This document shows, in pieces, positions 17,192 through 25,567 of a DNA stretch of 64,000 nt (its first letter is position 1; each line of letters starts with the position of its first letter). Both the position numbers and the translations under genes were made by a program. Location: contig CAWCZO010000011.1 of the NCBI GenBank assembly GCA_963800065.1, positions 372,001-436,000 of the forward strand. The letters run 5' to 3'. The notes beneath the pieces are model-generated. The model ran no database searches, was not told the origin of the DNA, and saw nothing but the letters and a program-made list of their open reading frames with translations. This stretch comes from CAWJFJ01 sp963800065 (GTDB taxonomy: Bacteria > Actinomycetota > Acidimicrobiia > Acidimicrobiales > UBA8190).

Positions 17192-20100
17192 AAACGTTGG
17201 CTTCGATGGTTGACCCTGTCGCTGGTCATGGTCCTGGCGTTGATCATCCAGAGTGGCTCAATAGCGTCCGCTGGTCCACCGGCCACCGCAGGAGTCGCCC
17301 TTACCCTGACGGCGGTTGGAATGGCGCCTTCGGTGCCGAGTAATGCCGTGGCGATAGGAGAGCTCCCGAACACCGTCTTGCTCCATGTCGAGGTAGGTCT
17401 CCAGCCTCGTGACCCTGCTGCCCTCGAACAGGCAGCGGCGGAGGTATCGACACCTGGTACCTCAAGCTACCGTCACTACATCGCCCGTGGATCATTTCGT
17501 GGTCTTTTCGGTCCGACACCGTCGACAATCAACGCTGTCGTGGGGGCGCTCCGACGGTCCGGCTTGCGCCCCGGTCCTGTTGATGCCGATGGTCTCGCCA
17601 TCCCCGTATCCGACACGGCAAAACAACTGGCTCGTGCACTGTCGATTCACTTTGAGCAATACCGGCTGGCCACCGGTCGAGTGGCTTACGCAAACACACT
17701 GCCCCCGAAGCTGCCGGACTCTGTCTCCCAATACGTGCAAGGAATCATAGGGCTGGACGACCTCTACCGTGTCCAGCCTGGAGACAGTTTGACCTCGACC
17801 TCTGTGATTAACGCACATCGCGTTTCGCCCCAGATAGTGACCGGTGGTCCCCAGCCTTGCGCCCCAGACCCTTCAGGCGAAACGGGCCCGTTACCGTCGA
17901 CCTACACAGCAGACGACTTGGCTTCTGCCTACGATCTCTCCCCTCTCTATGGAGCGGGTGATTTCGGACAGGGGGAGACCGTCGGGCTCATCGAGCTGGA
18001 GTCGTACAGTGCAACCGACATCCAGCAGTACCAGGCGTGTTACGGGACAAACGTCCCGATTAGTTGTCAGCCGGTGCCAGTCACGAGTGAATGTGGAAGT
18101 GGCCCAGGTATCGGTGAGGCCGCCCTCGACATCGAGGACGTGATTGGTCTGGCTCCCGAGGCATCGATCCTCGTCTACGAAGGCACCAACATCTATGACG
18201 TCTACAGTCAAGCAATATCGGATGATTTTGCCAACGTCATTTCCACCTCCCTATATCTCTGTGAGCCATATATCGGTCTCTCCGAGATTCAAATGGAGAG
18301 CACGCTGTTTATGCAGGCAGCTATGCAGGGACAGAGCGTGTTCGCCGCAAGTGGCGACGATGGTTCGGCAGGTTGTGACAACGTAAGTAATGGCTATGCC
18401 GGCGATGCGGACGTCGCCGTGAGCGATCCGTCCAGTCAGCCCTATGTAACCGGCGTGGGTGGCACCACCATCGAAACGCTTGGTCCGCCACCGTCTGAGA
18501 CAACCTGGAACAACTGCCAAGATCAGTCGGCCAATTGTGCCACCGACTATGCAACGACCTGTCCCGCAACTAACGGGGTGACGTGCGGAGGTGCCTCCGG
18601 TGGCGGTGTCTCCCAAGAGTGGTCGATGCCCACGTATCAGGCCGACGCCCCAGCAAGTTTGAACGTGACCAATTCAGATTCGTCCCCTTCTCCGTGTGCG
18701 GGGAGTCCTCTGGCGACGGGTGCTGGCGATTGCCGAGAGGTCCCCGACGTGTCGGCCGACGCCGATGCGGACAATTCCCCTTATGCCATCTATTGGAATG
18801 GGGAGTGGCGCCACATTGCCGGTACGAGCGCGGCGGCACCGCTGTGGGCGGCGGGGACAGCCGTGATCGACTCCGATTCGTCCTGTGGACCGGTTGGCTT
18901 CCTCAACCCCGCCTTGTACCAGATCGCCGGAGGACCGGGGTATTCTAGCGCGCTGAACGACATAACATCGGGGAACAGTAGCTTCACGGATACGAACCTC
19001 GATGGTGGCTTCGGGGGCTCCGATCTCGCTTACCCTGCTACGCCCGGGTACGACATGGCCACGGGGCTCGGTTCGCCCAACTTCGATGGCCTCGCGACCG
19101 CGCTCGCTGCCCTGTGCCCGTGGTCCGCCCAATCCACCGTCGGCCCCTCCGGCGCCAGCGGATACACACTGTCGGGCGTCTCGTGCACCTCGTCCGCGGC
19201 GTGCACCGCTGTCGGGGACTTCACCTCCCCCTCCAACGTTGGGGCGGCCTTGGCCGAGGTCCGGAACGGGACGACCTGGTCGGTCCAACCAACCCGAAAT
19301 CCCCCCATTTTTACGTATATCAGTACGCTGTCGGGCGTTTCGTGCACCTCGCCCACAGCGTGCACCGCCGTCGGGGAGTACGAGAAGCCGGTGTATCTGG
19401 GGCCTGCTGACACACTCAGAGCCGGCGTCGACGGGACCCTGGCCGAGAACTGGAACGGGACGAGGTGGTCCGTCGAGTCGACACCCACACCTACCGGTTG
19501 GCGGAGCAGCAACCTGACGAGCGTGTCGTGTACCTCAGCCACGACGTGCACCGCTGTCGGGGGATATGTCCCCCCCAATGAGCCCCCTATGGCCCTGGCC
19601 GAGGTCTGGAACGGGAAGAAGAAGTGGAAGGTCGAGTTTCCCCCGAATCCCGCCGGTTCGACGAGCTACCTATCGGGCGTCTCGTGCACTTCGGCAACGG
19701 CGTGCACCGCCGTCGGGGAACACGAGACCGGTGCTGGTGACGTCAGCCCGTTGGCCGAGATTCGGACCGGGTCGAAGAAATGGAAGGTGGAGTTTCCCCC
19801 GAATCCCGCCGGTTCGATGAGCTACCTATCGGGCGTCTCGTGCACTTCGGCCACGGCGTGCACCGCCGTCGGGGAGTACGAGAATAGTGTCGGTGGCATC
19901 GGTGCGTTGGTCGAGACCCGGAATGGGACCAGCTGGAGTGTCCAGTACGTACCCAGCCCTCCCGGCTGGCTAAGCAGCGCCCTAACGGGCGTCTCGTGCA
20001 CCTCGTCCACGGCGTGCACCGCCGTCGGGAACTACTACAACAGCGCCGATTTGCCGGAAGACCTGACCGAGATTTGGAACGGGACCAGCTGGAGTGTCCA

Positions 20101-20197
20101 GGCCAACCTGCCCGTAGGTCCCTTGTCAAGTGTCTCGTGTACCTCCGCCTCGGCGTGCACCGCCGTCGGCGGGGATCTGGCCGAAGCTCGAATGTAG
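17177..20197 (+). CDS. Sedolisin (peptidase family S53) with C-terminal cysteine repeats
   Basis: A 1006-residue secreted acid serine-carboxyl peptidase. A signal peptide (about 1-32) is followed by a pro-kumamolisin activation domain (about 55-200) and the catalytic domain (about 240-630). Glu314 and Asp318 (GEAALD), Asp394 (ASGDDG) and Ser551 (AGTSAAAP) give the full sedolisin set. The tail (about 660-1006) holds six full and one partial copies of LSGVSCTS-x-x-x-CTAVG plus WNGTxWSV, probably small disulfide-stapled beta units. ATG 17177 is set by AAGGTGGGG upstream and the signal peptide; the open frame upstream is not used. The protein should mature and act at low pH outside the cell. Confidence 0.93.
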   Translation: MAKAHKRWLRWLTLSLVMVLALIIQSGSIASAGPPATAGVALTLTAVGMAPSVPSNAVAIGELPNTVLLHVEVGLQPRDPAALEQAAAEVSTPGTSSYRHYIARGSFRGLFGPTPSTINAVVGALRRSGLRPGPVDADGLAIPVSDTAKQLARALSIHFEQYRLATGRVAYANTLPPKLPDSVSQYVQGIIGLDDLYRVQPGDSLTSTSVINAHRVSPQIVTGGPQPCAPDPSGETGPLPSTYTADDLASAYDLSPLYGAGDFGQGETVGLIELESYSATDIQQYQACYGTNVPISCQPVPVTSECGSGPGIGEAALDIEDVIGLAPEASILVYEGTNIYDVYSQAISDDFANVISTSLYLCEPYIGLSEIQMESTLFMQAAMQGQSVFAASGDDGSAGCDNVSNGYAGDADVAVSDPSSQPYVTGVGGTTIETLGPPPSETTWNNCQDQSANCATDYATTCPATNGVTCGGASGGGVSQEWSMPTYQADAPASLNVTNSDSSPSPCAGSPLATGAGDCREVPDVSADADADNSPYAIYWNGEWRHIAGTSAAAPLWAAGTAVIDSDSSCGPVGFLNPALYQIAGGPGYSSALNDITSGNSSFTDTNLDGGFGGSDLAYPATPGYDMATGLGSPNFDGLATALAALCPWSAQSTVGPSGASGYTLSGVSCTSSAACTAVGDFTSPSNVGAALAEVRNGTTWSVQPTRNPPIFTYISTLSGVSCTSPTACTAVGEYEKPVYLGPADTLRAGVDGTLAENWNGTRWSVESTPTPTGWRSSNLTSVSCTSATTCTAVGGYVPPNEPPMALAEVWNGKKKWKVEFPPNPAGSTSYLSGVSCTSATACTAVGEHETGAGDVSPLAEIRTGSKKWKVEFPPNPAGSMSYLSGVSCTSATACTAVGEYENSVGGIGALVETRNGTSWSVQYVPSPPGWLSSALTGVSCTSSTACTAVGNYYNSADLPEDLTEIWNGTSWSVQANLPVGPLSSVSCTSASACTAVGGDLAEARM
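19169..20190 (+). repeat. Six-and-a-half repeats in the sedolisin tail
   Basis: Units of about 50-60 codons each begin with (L)SGVSCTS and CTAVG and end with a WNGT or GKKKWKVEF strand. Copies starting near 19667 and 19826 are almost identical at the DNA level over their first 40 or so bases, showing recent duplication or gene conversion. Confidence 0.85.
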
Positions 20198-20501
20198 AAG
20201 AATCCGGTTGGCCGCCGGCCAAGAGCAGATATCAGTCCACAGACGGGAAGCGGCCCCAGTTCGTCCTCGCCTCTTCCGCCTCCCCCCGAACCGCCTCCTC
20301 CTCCCGTCCCCCTCCTCTCCCGTCCCCTCGGCTGGCTGGCTGTGTGCGGGCCCTCCGGGCCCCTCCGGCCCGTCCTCTGGCCCCCGGCGCCCTGCCCCGG
20401 CGCCCCGTCCTTGGGCCCTCCCGTCCGGCCTTGGTGCCCCCGTCCTCGGGGCCCTGCGCGGCCCCTTCGTCGTCGCCGGCGTGCGTTCCCCCCTCTCTCC
20501 C
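20198..20501. other. C-rich low-complexity stretch
   Basis: About 300 bases dominated by CCC/TCC runs on the plus strand, with several small GC hairpins (for example GGGCCCTCCGGGCCC near 20348). No gene is supported. It separates the sedolisin stop from the broken relaxase. Confidence 0.6.
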
Positions 20502-20996
20502 GGTGTGGAGATGGGGATCGAGGGCGCGGCTGGTGCGGTGGACGAAGCCGGCGGCGGCCACGCCGGTCACTGTGGTGGGGACGGGCACCGGGAGCGTCAC
20601 CGGGCGGCGGCGGACGGCCAGGGCGTGGCGTCCGACGTAGGACATCGCCGCCTCCACGGCCCCGGCGTGGCCGGCGCTCACGGCGTCGCCGACCTCGCTA
20701 TCGCCCAGCGCGTGGAGCAGGCTGACCGACTTGGGCGCCGAGAAGGTCATGTCGAACCCGGCCACCGTGACCTGACGCCGGGCCGTCCCCAGGACCTGTC
20801 CGGTGCCGGGGTCCTCCCCGGCCAGGACGGCTTCGAGGTCGGCTCCCTCCACCACGCCGGAGAGCCGCAGCTCGGGCGTCCCCGCGCCCATCCACCGGCC
20901 TGCCGCCTCGATCCCGGTGCCCGAACCGGCCGCCACCCCGAGGTAGTAGTCGGCGCCCCCGGCCCGGACCTTCGACACCCGCAGCACGCCGACCAT
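20502..20996 (-). pseudogene. MobF (TrwC/TraI-type) relaxase, N-terminal fragment
   Basis: Reads as the first 165 residues of a conjugative relaxase: RVSKVRAGGADYYLGVAAG with the paired catalytic tyrosines (17-18), FDMTFSAPKSVSLL (81-94) and RALDPHLHT (157-165). The last is the start of the three-histidine metal site, and the sequence stops exactly before the final His of HxHTH, where it runs into C-rich low-complexity DNA. The nickase cannot be active and the helicase part is missing. ATG 20996 is the likely original start. It marks a former conjugative element. Confidence 0.8.
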
Positions 20997-21060
20997 GGTG
21001 CGGAGGACACCTCGCAGCGACGTTGCCGGGAACCTGGCCCGGTCAGGACTCTCCGCCGGC

Positions 21061-21117
21061 CGGTGACGGGCGAGCAGACGCTGTGCCGCCCGGTGTCCCA
21101 TGGCGGCCAGCTCGGGC
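21061..21117 (-). repeat. Diverged copy of the pafC 3' end (pairs with 22157-22213)
   Basis: 57 bases match 51 of 57 positions at 22157-22213, which is the last coding part of pafC. On the minus strand both encode RAAQRLLARxRP. The copy lies just upstream of the relaxase fragment. It could be an attachment-site duplication left by an integrative element that targeted the pafC 3' end. Confidence 0.75.
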
Positions 21118-21176
21118 TTGTCCCCGGGGTGGGAGCGGCGCCGGTGAGCCGCACTGATGCCCTCGGATGAGGAGAA

Positions 21177-21614
21177 CTACGGCCCGCAGTCGGGATTCGC
21201 GCCGGGAACCAACTTGCCCGGTGCCCCTCCGACATGCCGGCCTCTGAAGTTCCCGAAGTAGTCACCCGAGTTCTTGTGGAATCTCCCGTAGTACTTTCCT
21301 CGGCCGAGCGCGAACGGCGTTGGTGCGCCCGCGATCTTGACCACCAGCACGACCGATGAGTTGTTCTGCCGCCATATTCCGGCGTCCGCCAGGTTGTCGT
21401 AGAACTGACGGCCTTCGAACGAGATGATCGTGCATCCCGTGGCGAGCCAATCGGGAATGTACAAGGTCCACTGGCTATCCGACCGGATTCTGGCCCCCAT
21501 GGCGGACGGCGTGGCCCCCGGGGCCGGTGCCGACGACGCCGCTTGCGCCGGACCTCCGAGGCCGAAAGTTGCCATTGCCACCAAGACGGTCGTCGCGAGC
21601 ACAAGTCGTCGCAT
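21177..21614 (-). CDS. Small secreted protein of unknown function
   Basis: A 145-residue protein with a clear Sec signal peptide (MRRLVLATTVLVAMATFGLG, cleavage after AQA near 26). The mature part has two cysteines (in GCTII and the C-terminal NPDCGP) that could pair, and many aromatic residues (GKYYGRFHKNSGDYFGNF). ATG 21614 is chosen over 21641 because GGGAGG lies 5 bases before it and the signal begins there. No family was recognised. It lies between the two pafC 3'-end copies. Confidence 0.65.
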   Translation of the reverse strand: MRRLVLATTVLVAMATFGLGGPAQAASSAPAPGATPSAMGARIRSDSQWTLYIPDWLATGCTIISFEGRQFYDNLADAGIWRQNNSSVVLVVKIAGAPTPFALGRGKYYGRFHKNSGDYFGNFRGRHVGGAPGKLVPGANPDCGP

Positions 21615-21861
21615 GTTGCCTCCCTTGACCGTTGAGATCACGCTGATCCTACGGACGACCCGGAGACACGCCTAGAGGAGAAGGTCCGAATCTCACGGTC
21701 GAAAACGCCACGCGTGGGCAACACGATGCCGCTCGTCCGCGGCCAATGGATTTTGGCAATCGTCGTCATCGTTGGCCTGATCCTCATCCGGTCGACGTTC
21801 TGAACCAACACTCGTCACGTCTACGGTTGGGCCCTTTGGCTCTACTCTGCAACGTTGGCGG

Positions 21862-22083
21862 GTGGCACTGTTGTTCGAGGATGCGTGGCTTAGATGCAGG
21901 AAGCACCCAATGACGGCAATGTTCGGTGCACCGGTCGGCGCCCTGCCTGCCACCTTTTCGAACCCGGCGAAGACCGCACAGGACTGGTTCGGCGATTCGG
22001 TGGCGGTGTCGGGTGAGACGGTCGTCGTCGGCGCCCCCGGCACCAATACCTTTGTGGGGACGACCGACGTCTACAAGGCCTGA
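21862..22083 (+). pseudogene. FG-GAP repeat fragment
   Basis: The frame ends with AQDWFGDSVAVSGETVVVGA, a single FG-GAP / beta-propeller blade of the kind found in tandem in secreted actinobacterial proteins, then stops after a Tyr-Lys-Ala. No signal peptide or further blades are present, so it looks like a leftover of a longer gene. Confidence 0.5.
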
Positions 22084-22128
22084 CCCGAACCGATGGCACG
22101 GGCGGCTCCGTTCCTCTGACCTATCTGG

Positions 22129-23121
22129 TCAGCCCGTCCCTCCGGGGGCCGGCGGCCGGTAACGGGCGAGCAGACGCTGTGCCGCCCGGCGCCCCGAGTC
22201 GGCCAGCTCGGGCGGGTCGAGGACCTCTCCGTGCGGGCCGAGACGGAGCAGGAGCCGGTCGAACCACACCGTGCTGGCCACAGCCAGGCGGACCACGGTG
22301 CGGCCGTCGGGAAGCGGCTCCACCCCCAGGGTGGGAGCGGTGTCGGTCAGCCACAGGCCGGCGTCGTCGACCGCCACCCGGGCCACCAGGGCGTCGGGTC
22401 CCGGGACGAAGGCCGCCTCCCCCACCTCCCCGGCGCGGTGGTCGGAGACCTCTCCGGGCGACGCGCCGGGGGGGCCGGACGGTGCTGTCTCCCCGGTGGC
22501 TCGCACCGACAGGACGCGGTCGACACGAAAGCGACGCCGGTCGCCGGCGCGGTGGCAGTACCCATCGAGATACCAGCGCCCGTCGAGGGCCACGACACTC
22601 AGGGGGTCGACGACCCGGACCGATTCCTCGTCACTCGACACCGAGTAGTAGCCGAGCTCGATCTGCTCGTGGGCCTCCACCGCCCGACGGAGCTCGGCCA
22701 GATGGGGCGGCTCCCCGAGATCGATCCGCAACCGGTCCCGGTGGCCGAGGACGGCCTCGAGCTTGTCCAGCCCGCGGGCCAGGGATCCGTGGGGATCGGC
22801 GCCGGGGACCGCCTCGATGGCACGTGCCGCGGTGGCCAGCGCGAAGCCCTCGGCGGCAGTGAGCCGGCGGGGACGGGCCAACTCCGGACCGAGGTTGGCC
22901 ACCACCTCCTCCTCGTCGACCATGATCTCCATCAATTGGTCCGGCGTGTAGGGGGGCAGGCCGCAACAGGCGGCCAGCTCCAGGTCGGCGATCAGCTCGT
23001 CGGGTCCGATGCCGAAGCGCTCGGCCAGCTCCGCCACCGGCGCCCGCCCCTGGCGGGCCAACCAGGTCAGGACGGCGAGGAGGCGGTGCAGCCGGTGACC
23101 GGCGTCGGCGCGGGCCGGCAT
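22129..23121 (-). CDS. pafC: WYL-domain transcriptional regulator PafC
   Basis: A 330-residue regulator with an N-terminal helix-turn-helix region (LLAVLTWLARQG...ELAERFGIGPDELIADLELA), a WYL domain around 165-215 (ELGYYSVSSDEESVRVVDPL, GRWYLDGYCH, RRFRVDRV) and a WCX C-terminal domain. With PafB it forms the actinobacterial DNA-damage regulator; WYL domains bind single-stranded nucleic acid. Its ATG follows the pafB stop with no gap (TGAATG), so translation is coupled. The usual neighbour pafA is not in the window. Its last 57 bases have a diverged copy 1.1 kb downstream. Confidence 0.87.
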   Translation of the reverse strand: MPARADAGHRLHRLLAVLTWLARQGRAPVAELAERFGIGPDELIADLELAACCGLPPYTPDQLMEIMVDEEEVVANLGPELARPRRLTAAEGFALATAARAIEAVPGADPHGSLARGLDKLEAVLGHRDRLRIDLGEPPHLAELRRAVEAHEQIELGYYSVSSDEESVRVVDPLSVVALDGRWYLDGYCHRAGDRRRFRVDRVLSVRATGETAPSGPPGASPGEVSDHRAGEVGEAAFVPGPDALVARVAVDDAGLWLTDTAPTLGVEPLPDGRTVVRLAVASTVWFDRLLLRLGPHGEVLDPPELADSGRRAAQRLLARYRPPAPGGTG

Positions 23122-24060
23122 TCAGCCGACCACCGGTATGGCGGGGCCGCCGGCCGTGGCCTCGAGCCAGGTGATCATGTCGGCCCGGACGCTGTCGGGC
23201 GCCAGCACCTCGGCGTGCTCGCCCAACTCGAGGACCCATGACCGCAGGGCGCCGATGTTCGTCACCTCGAGTCGGACCACCACCGCCCCGTCGTCGCGCC
23301 TGCTGTGCACGGTCGAGTCGCCCACCTCGGCCACCACCAGAGGGGCCAGTCCACTGTCGACGAGGACGTCGACACGGACCACCTCCTCCTCCCCCATCCG
23401 CCACGGTTCCTCGGGGAGAGCGGCACCGGGGTCGAAGTCGTCGGGCACCACGGCCGAGCCCGGTGATCCGACGGTCGGTGCACCGTCCATCCTGTCCACC
23501 CGGAACGTTCGGGAGGCCACCTTGTCGAGGTCGTAGCCGACCAGGTACCACCAGCCGCCGCGGAAGCGCAGGAGGGCGGGCGCCACGTGGCGGGCGTCGC
23601 CCCGGTAGTCGAAGGTCACGGTGGCCCGCCGGCGGACGGCGTCGTAGAGCACCGGCAGCGCCGGCAACGCCGTCAGATCGGCGAAGGGCTGAACACCCGC
23701 CGTGGCCGGCAGTCCCAGGCGCCACAGCGCATCCCGGCCACTAGGATCGCCGAGGTGGACCCCGGCCACGGCAAGGTTCAGTGCCGCCTGCTCGTCCGGT
23801 GCCAGGTCCAGGTCGGGGAGATAGAAATCATCGGGTCGGATGAGATAGCCGACCTGCTCCCGGCCCTCGATGGGCACCGCGCTCACATCGACGCCGCCGT
23901 CGCGCAGCGTCCGCTTGTCCCGCTCGAACGCCTGTCGCCGCGCCTCGCCCTCGGCCGGGTAACCGGGGACCTCGGCGGCGATCTCACGCAGCGGCTTCGG
24001 GCGATCGTCGCGCAGAAGCACGAGCACCAGGTCCGTCAGACGCTCGAGCCGGTCCACCAT
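23122..24060 (-). CDS. pafB: WYL-domain transcriptional regulator PafB
   Basis: A 312-residue partner of PafC. The N terminus MVDRLERLTDLVLVLLRDDRP, with RRQAFERDKRTLRDGGVDV, is typical of PafB winged helices; the WYL domain holds VTFDYRGDARHVAPALLRFR and GGWWYLVGYDLDKVASRTFRVDRM. ATG 24060 is chosen; a longer frame up to 24231 is a basic, low-complexity extension that overlaps the divergent ctaG gene. In mycobacteria PafBC drives the RecA-independent DNA-damage response after fluoroquinolone or alkylation stress. The gap to ctaG is 50 bp. Confidence 0.87.
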   Translation of the reverse strand: MVDRLERLTDLVLVLLRDDRPKPLREIAAEVPGYPAEGEARRQAFERDKRTLRDGGVDVSAVPIEGREQVGYLIRPDDFYLPDLDLAPDEQAALNLAVAGVHLGDPSGRDALWRLGLPATAGVQPFADLTALPALPVLYDAVRRRATVTFDYRGDARHVAPALLRFRGGWWYLVGYDLDKVASRTFRVDRMDGAPTVGSPGSAVVPDDFDPGAALPEEPWRMGEEEVVRVDVLVDSGLAPLVVAEVGDSTVHSRRDDGAVVVRLEVTNIGALRSWVLELGEHAEVLAPDSVRADMITWLEATAGGPAIPVVG

Positions 24061-24110
24061 CGGGGCCAGCGTAGGCGGCCCTGCCCCCGTCGCCGTCGGG
24101 TGGCCACCCC

Positions 24111-25085
24111 GTGACCGGCCCCTACTCCTTCCATCTGCATCTCGTGGCCTGGCTCGCCGTCGCCGCCGTGGGCGTGGCCTATGCCGTCGCCGTCCGTCGG
24201 GCGGCGCGGACGTCGCAACCGGGTGCGGCACCGACGCGCCGTCAGTGGTGGTGCCTGGCCGGAGGCCTTGGTTCCCTGGCCGTGGCCCTCACGTGGCCGG
24301 TGGCGGACCTGGCCGCCCATTGGTCTCTCACCGCCCTGCTCGTCCAGCGCCTCCTGCTGATCCTCGCCGCCGCGCCGTTGCTTCTGCTGGCGTTGCCGGC
24401 GCCGCTCATCGCCGCCCTGACGCGGCCGGCTGCGATCGACAGAGCCCTCGAGGTCATCACGCGCCCGGTGGTGGCCGTGGTCGTCTTCACCGTCATCGCC
24501 GTCGGCACCCTGCTCACACCCGTCGTCGCCGCCCAGGCCTCGTCGGCCACGGTGCGGGGTGTGGTCGACGTCGCCCTCCTCTTCGGGGGGGCGGTGCTGT
24601 GGGGTCCGGTATTGCGGCACATTCCCGGAGCCAGCCGACCCTCCCCCGTGGGACTGGCCGCCTATCTGTTCGTGCAGTCGGTCGTCCCCGGCTTCCCGTC
24701 GGTCATCTACGTCTTCGCCCGCCACCCGCTGTACCCCGCCTTCGCCCACGCCCACGCCGCCATCGGCCTGTCGGCCGTGGGCGACCAGCAACTGGCCGGG
24801 GTGATGGCCAAGGTGGCCACCTTGCCCGTGCTCTGGAGCGTCGCCTATGTCGCTCTCACGCGGGCGGCGCGTCAGGACACCGGCTCGGAAACCACCGTCC
24901 TCACGTGGGCCGAGGTCGAACGACAACTCCTCCGGGCCGAGCGGCGCGAGAGACGGGGGCCGCGACGGCGGGCCGGGCGCGTCCCGGCCATACCCCGTGC
25001 GGGCACCGTGCCGGGGACCCAAGGCCCGGGATGGACGCCGGCCCCCCCGACCTCGGAGCTCCCCGGGGACGCGTCGGGGCCGTAG
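24111..25085 (+). CDS. ctaG: Cytochrome c oxidase assembly protein, Caa3_CtaG type
   Basis: A 324-residue membrane protein with about seven helices and a cytosolic basic tail. HLHLVAWLAV at the start, LTWPVADLAAHWSLTALLVQRLLLI, and the later HPLYPAFAHAHAAIGLSAVGDQQLAGVMAKV carry the conserved His residues of the CtaG/DUF1404-like copper-related oxidase assembly family. It probably helps insert copper into the aa3/caa3 oxidase. The GTG at 24111 puts the conserved His residues near the N terminus. No oxidase subunits are adjacent. Confidence 0.8.
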   Translation: MTGPYSFHLHLVAWLAVAAVGVAYAVAVRRAARTSQPGAAPTRRQWWCLAGGLGSLAVALTWPVADLAAHWSLTALLVQRLLLILAAAPLLLLALPAPLIAALTRPAAIDRALEVITRPVVAVVVFTVIAVGTLLTPVVAAQASSATVRGVVDVALLFGGAVLWGPVLRHIPGASRPSPVGLAAYLFVQSVVPGFPSVIYVFARHPLYPAFAHAHAAIGLSAVGDQQLAGVMAKVATLPVLWSVAYVALTRAARQDTGSETTVLTWAEVERQLLRAERRERRGPRRRAGRVPAIPRAGTVPGTQGPGWTPAPPTSELPGDASGP

Positions 25086-25097
25086 CCGCTCTCCCGG

Positions 25098-25553
25098 TCA
25101 GACGGGGTGGCCGAAACGCAACGGTTGGGTCAGGCGGACGACGGTACCCAGGAGGCGGTTCTGCGGCTTGGAGACGATGACGATGGCGTAGTGGCCGACG
25201 CCACCGGTCGGAATCGGACCCAGGGGGCGCTCGACCTGGTCGACGGTGAACGATCCCTTGTACGAGACGGCGCACACGTCGTGCACGGTCGTCCCGGCAC
25301 GGGCGGAAAGGACGGCCAGGACATGGGCGTCGGAGCCGATCTTGGTGAACGAGAGGAGACGGACGCCGGCGAAGGTGCCCCGACCCTTCACCGCATCCTC
25401 GGCGACGGCCAGGGCCTGGAAGCACGGGCTGGCATTGGTCCCCAGGGTGTTACGTGCCGACGTGCATCCCGACAGTGTCGACACTCCCAGCGCCCCGACC
25501 AACATCACGGCCGTAGCCGTCGTCCGACGCCACCGTCGACACCACGTCCTCAT
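25098..25553 (-). CDS. Small lipoprotein
   Basis: A 151-residue protein with a basic N terminus, a hydrophobic core and a lipobox LSGC (Cys30), so it is lipid-anchored outside the membrane. The mature part has two more Cys (CFQAL, VCAVS) and mixed beta/alpha character. No function is recognised. The ATG at 25553 has a GGGGGATCGAGGG purine stretch upstream. It follows the LPG-synthase-type gene by 14 bp and is likely the last gene of a three-gene operon. Confidence 0.7.
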   Translation of the reverse strand: MRTWCRRWRRTTATAVMLVGALGVSTLSGCTSARNTLGTNASPCFQALAVAEDAVKGRGTFAGVRLLSFTKIGSDAHVLAVLSARAGTTVHDVCAVSYKGSFTVDQVERPLGPIPTGGVGHYAIVIVSKPQNRLLGTVVRLTQPLRFGHPV

Positions 25554-25567
25554 CCCTCGATCCCCCC

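Larger units (their letters stand above)
11291..22120. mobile_element. Mosaic genomic island (approximate limits)
   Basis: Between a truncated gene at 11.3 kb and pafC at 22.13 kb, GC is visibly lower, coding is sparse and mobile-DNA genes are present: a large serine recombinase at the left end, an Ltp family protein, a MobF relaxase remnant and a copied pafC 3' end at the right. The limits are judged from composition and broken genes; no exact att direct repeat was identified. It may be two layers, a serine-recombinase element and an older conjugative remnant. Confidence 0.6.

Noticed and set aside
11099..20996. Idea that the serine-recombinase element split the relaxase gene, with its 3' end at 11099-11290
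   Set aside because: A shared CCGGGAG at both borders would join the two pieces out of frame, and the left piece does not follow the HTH motif; they look like different genes.
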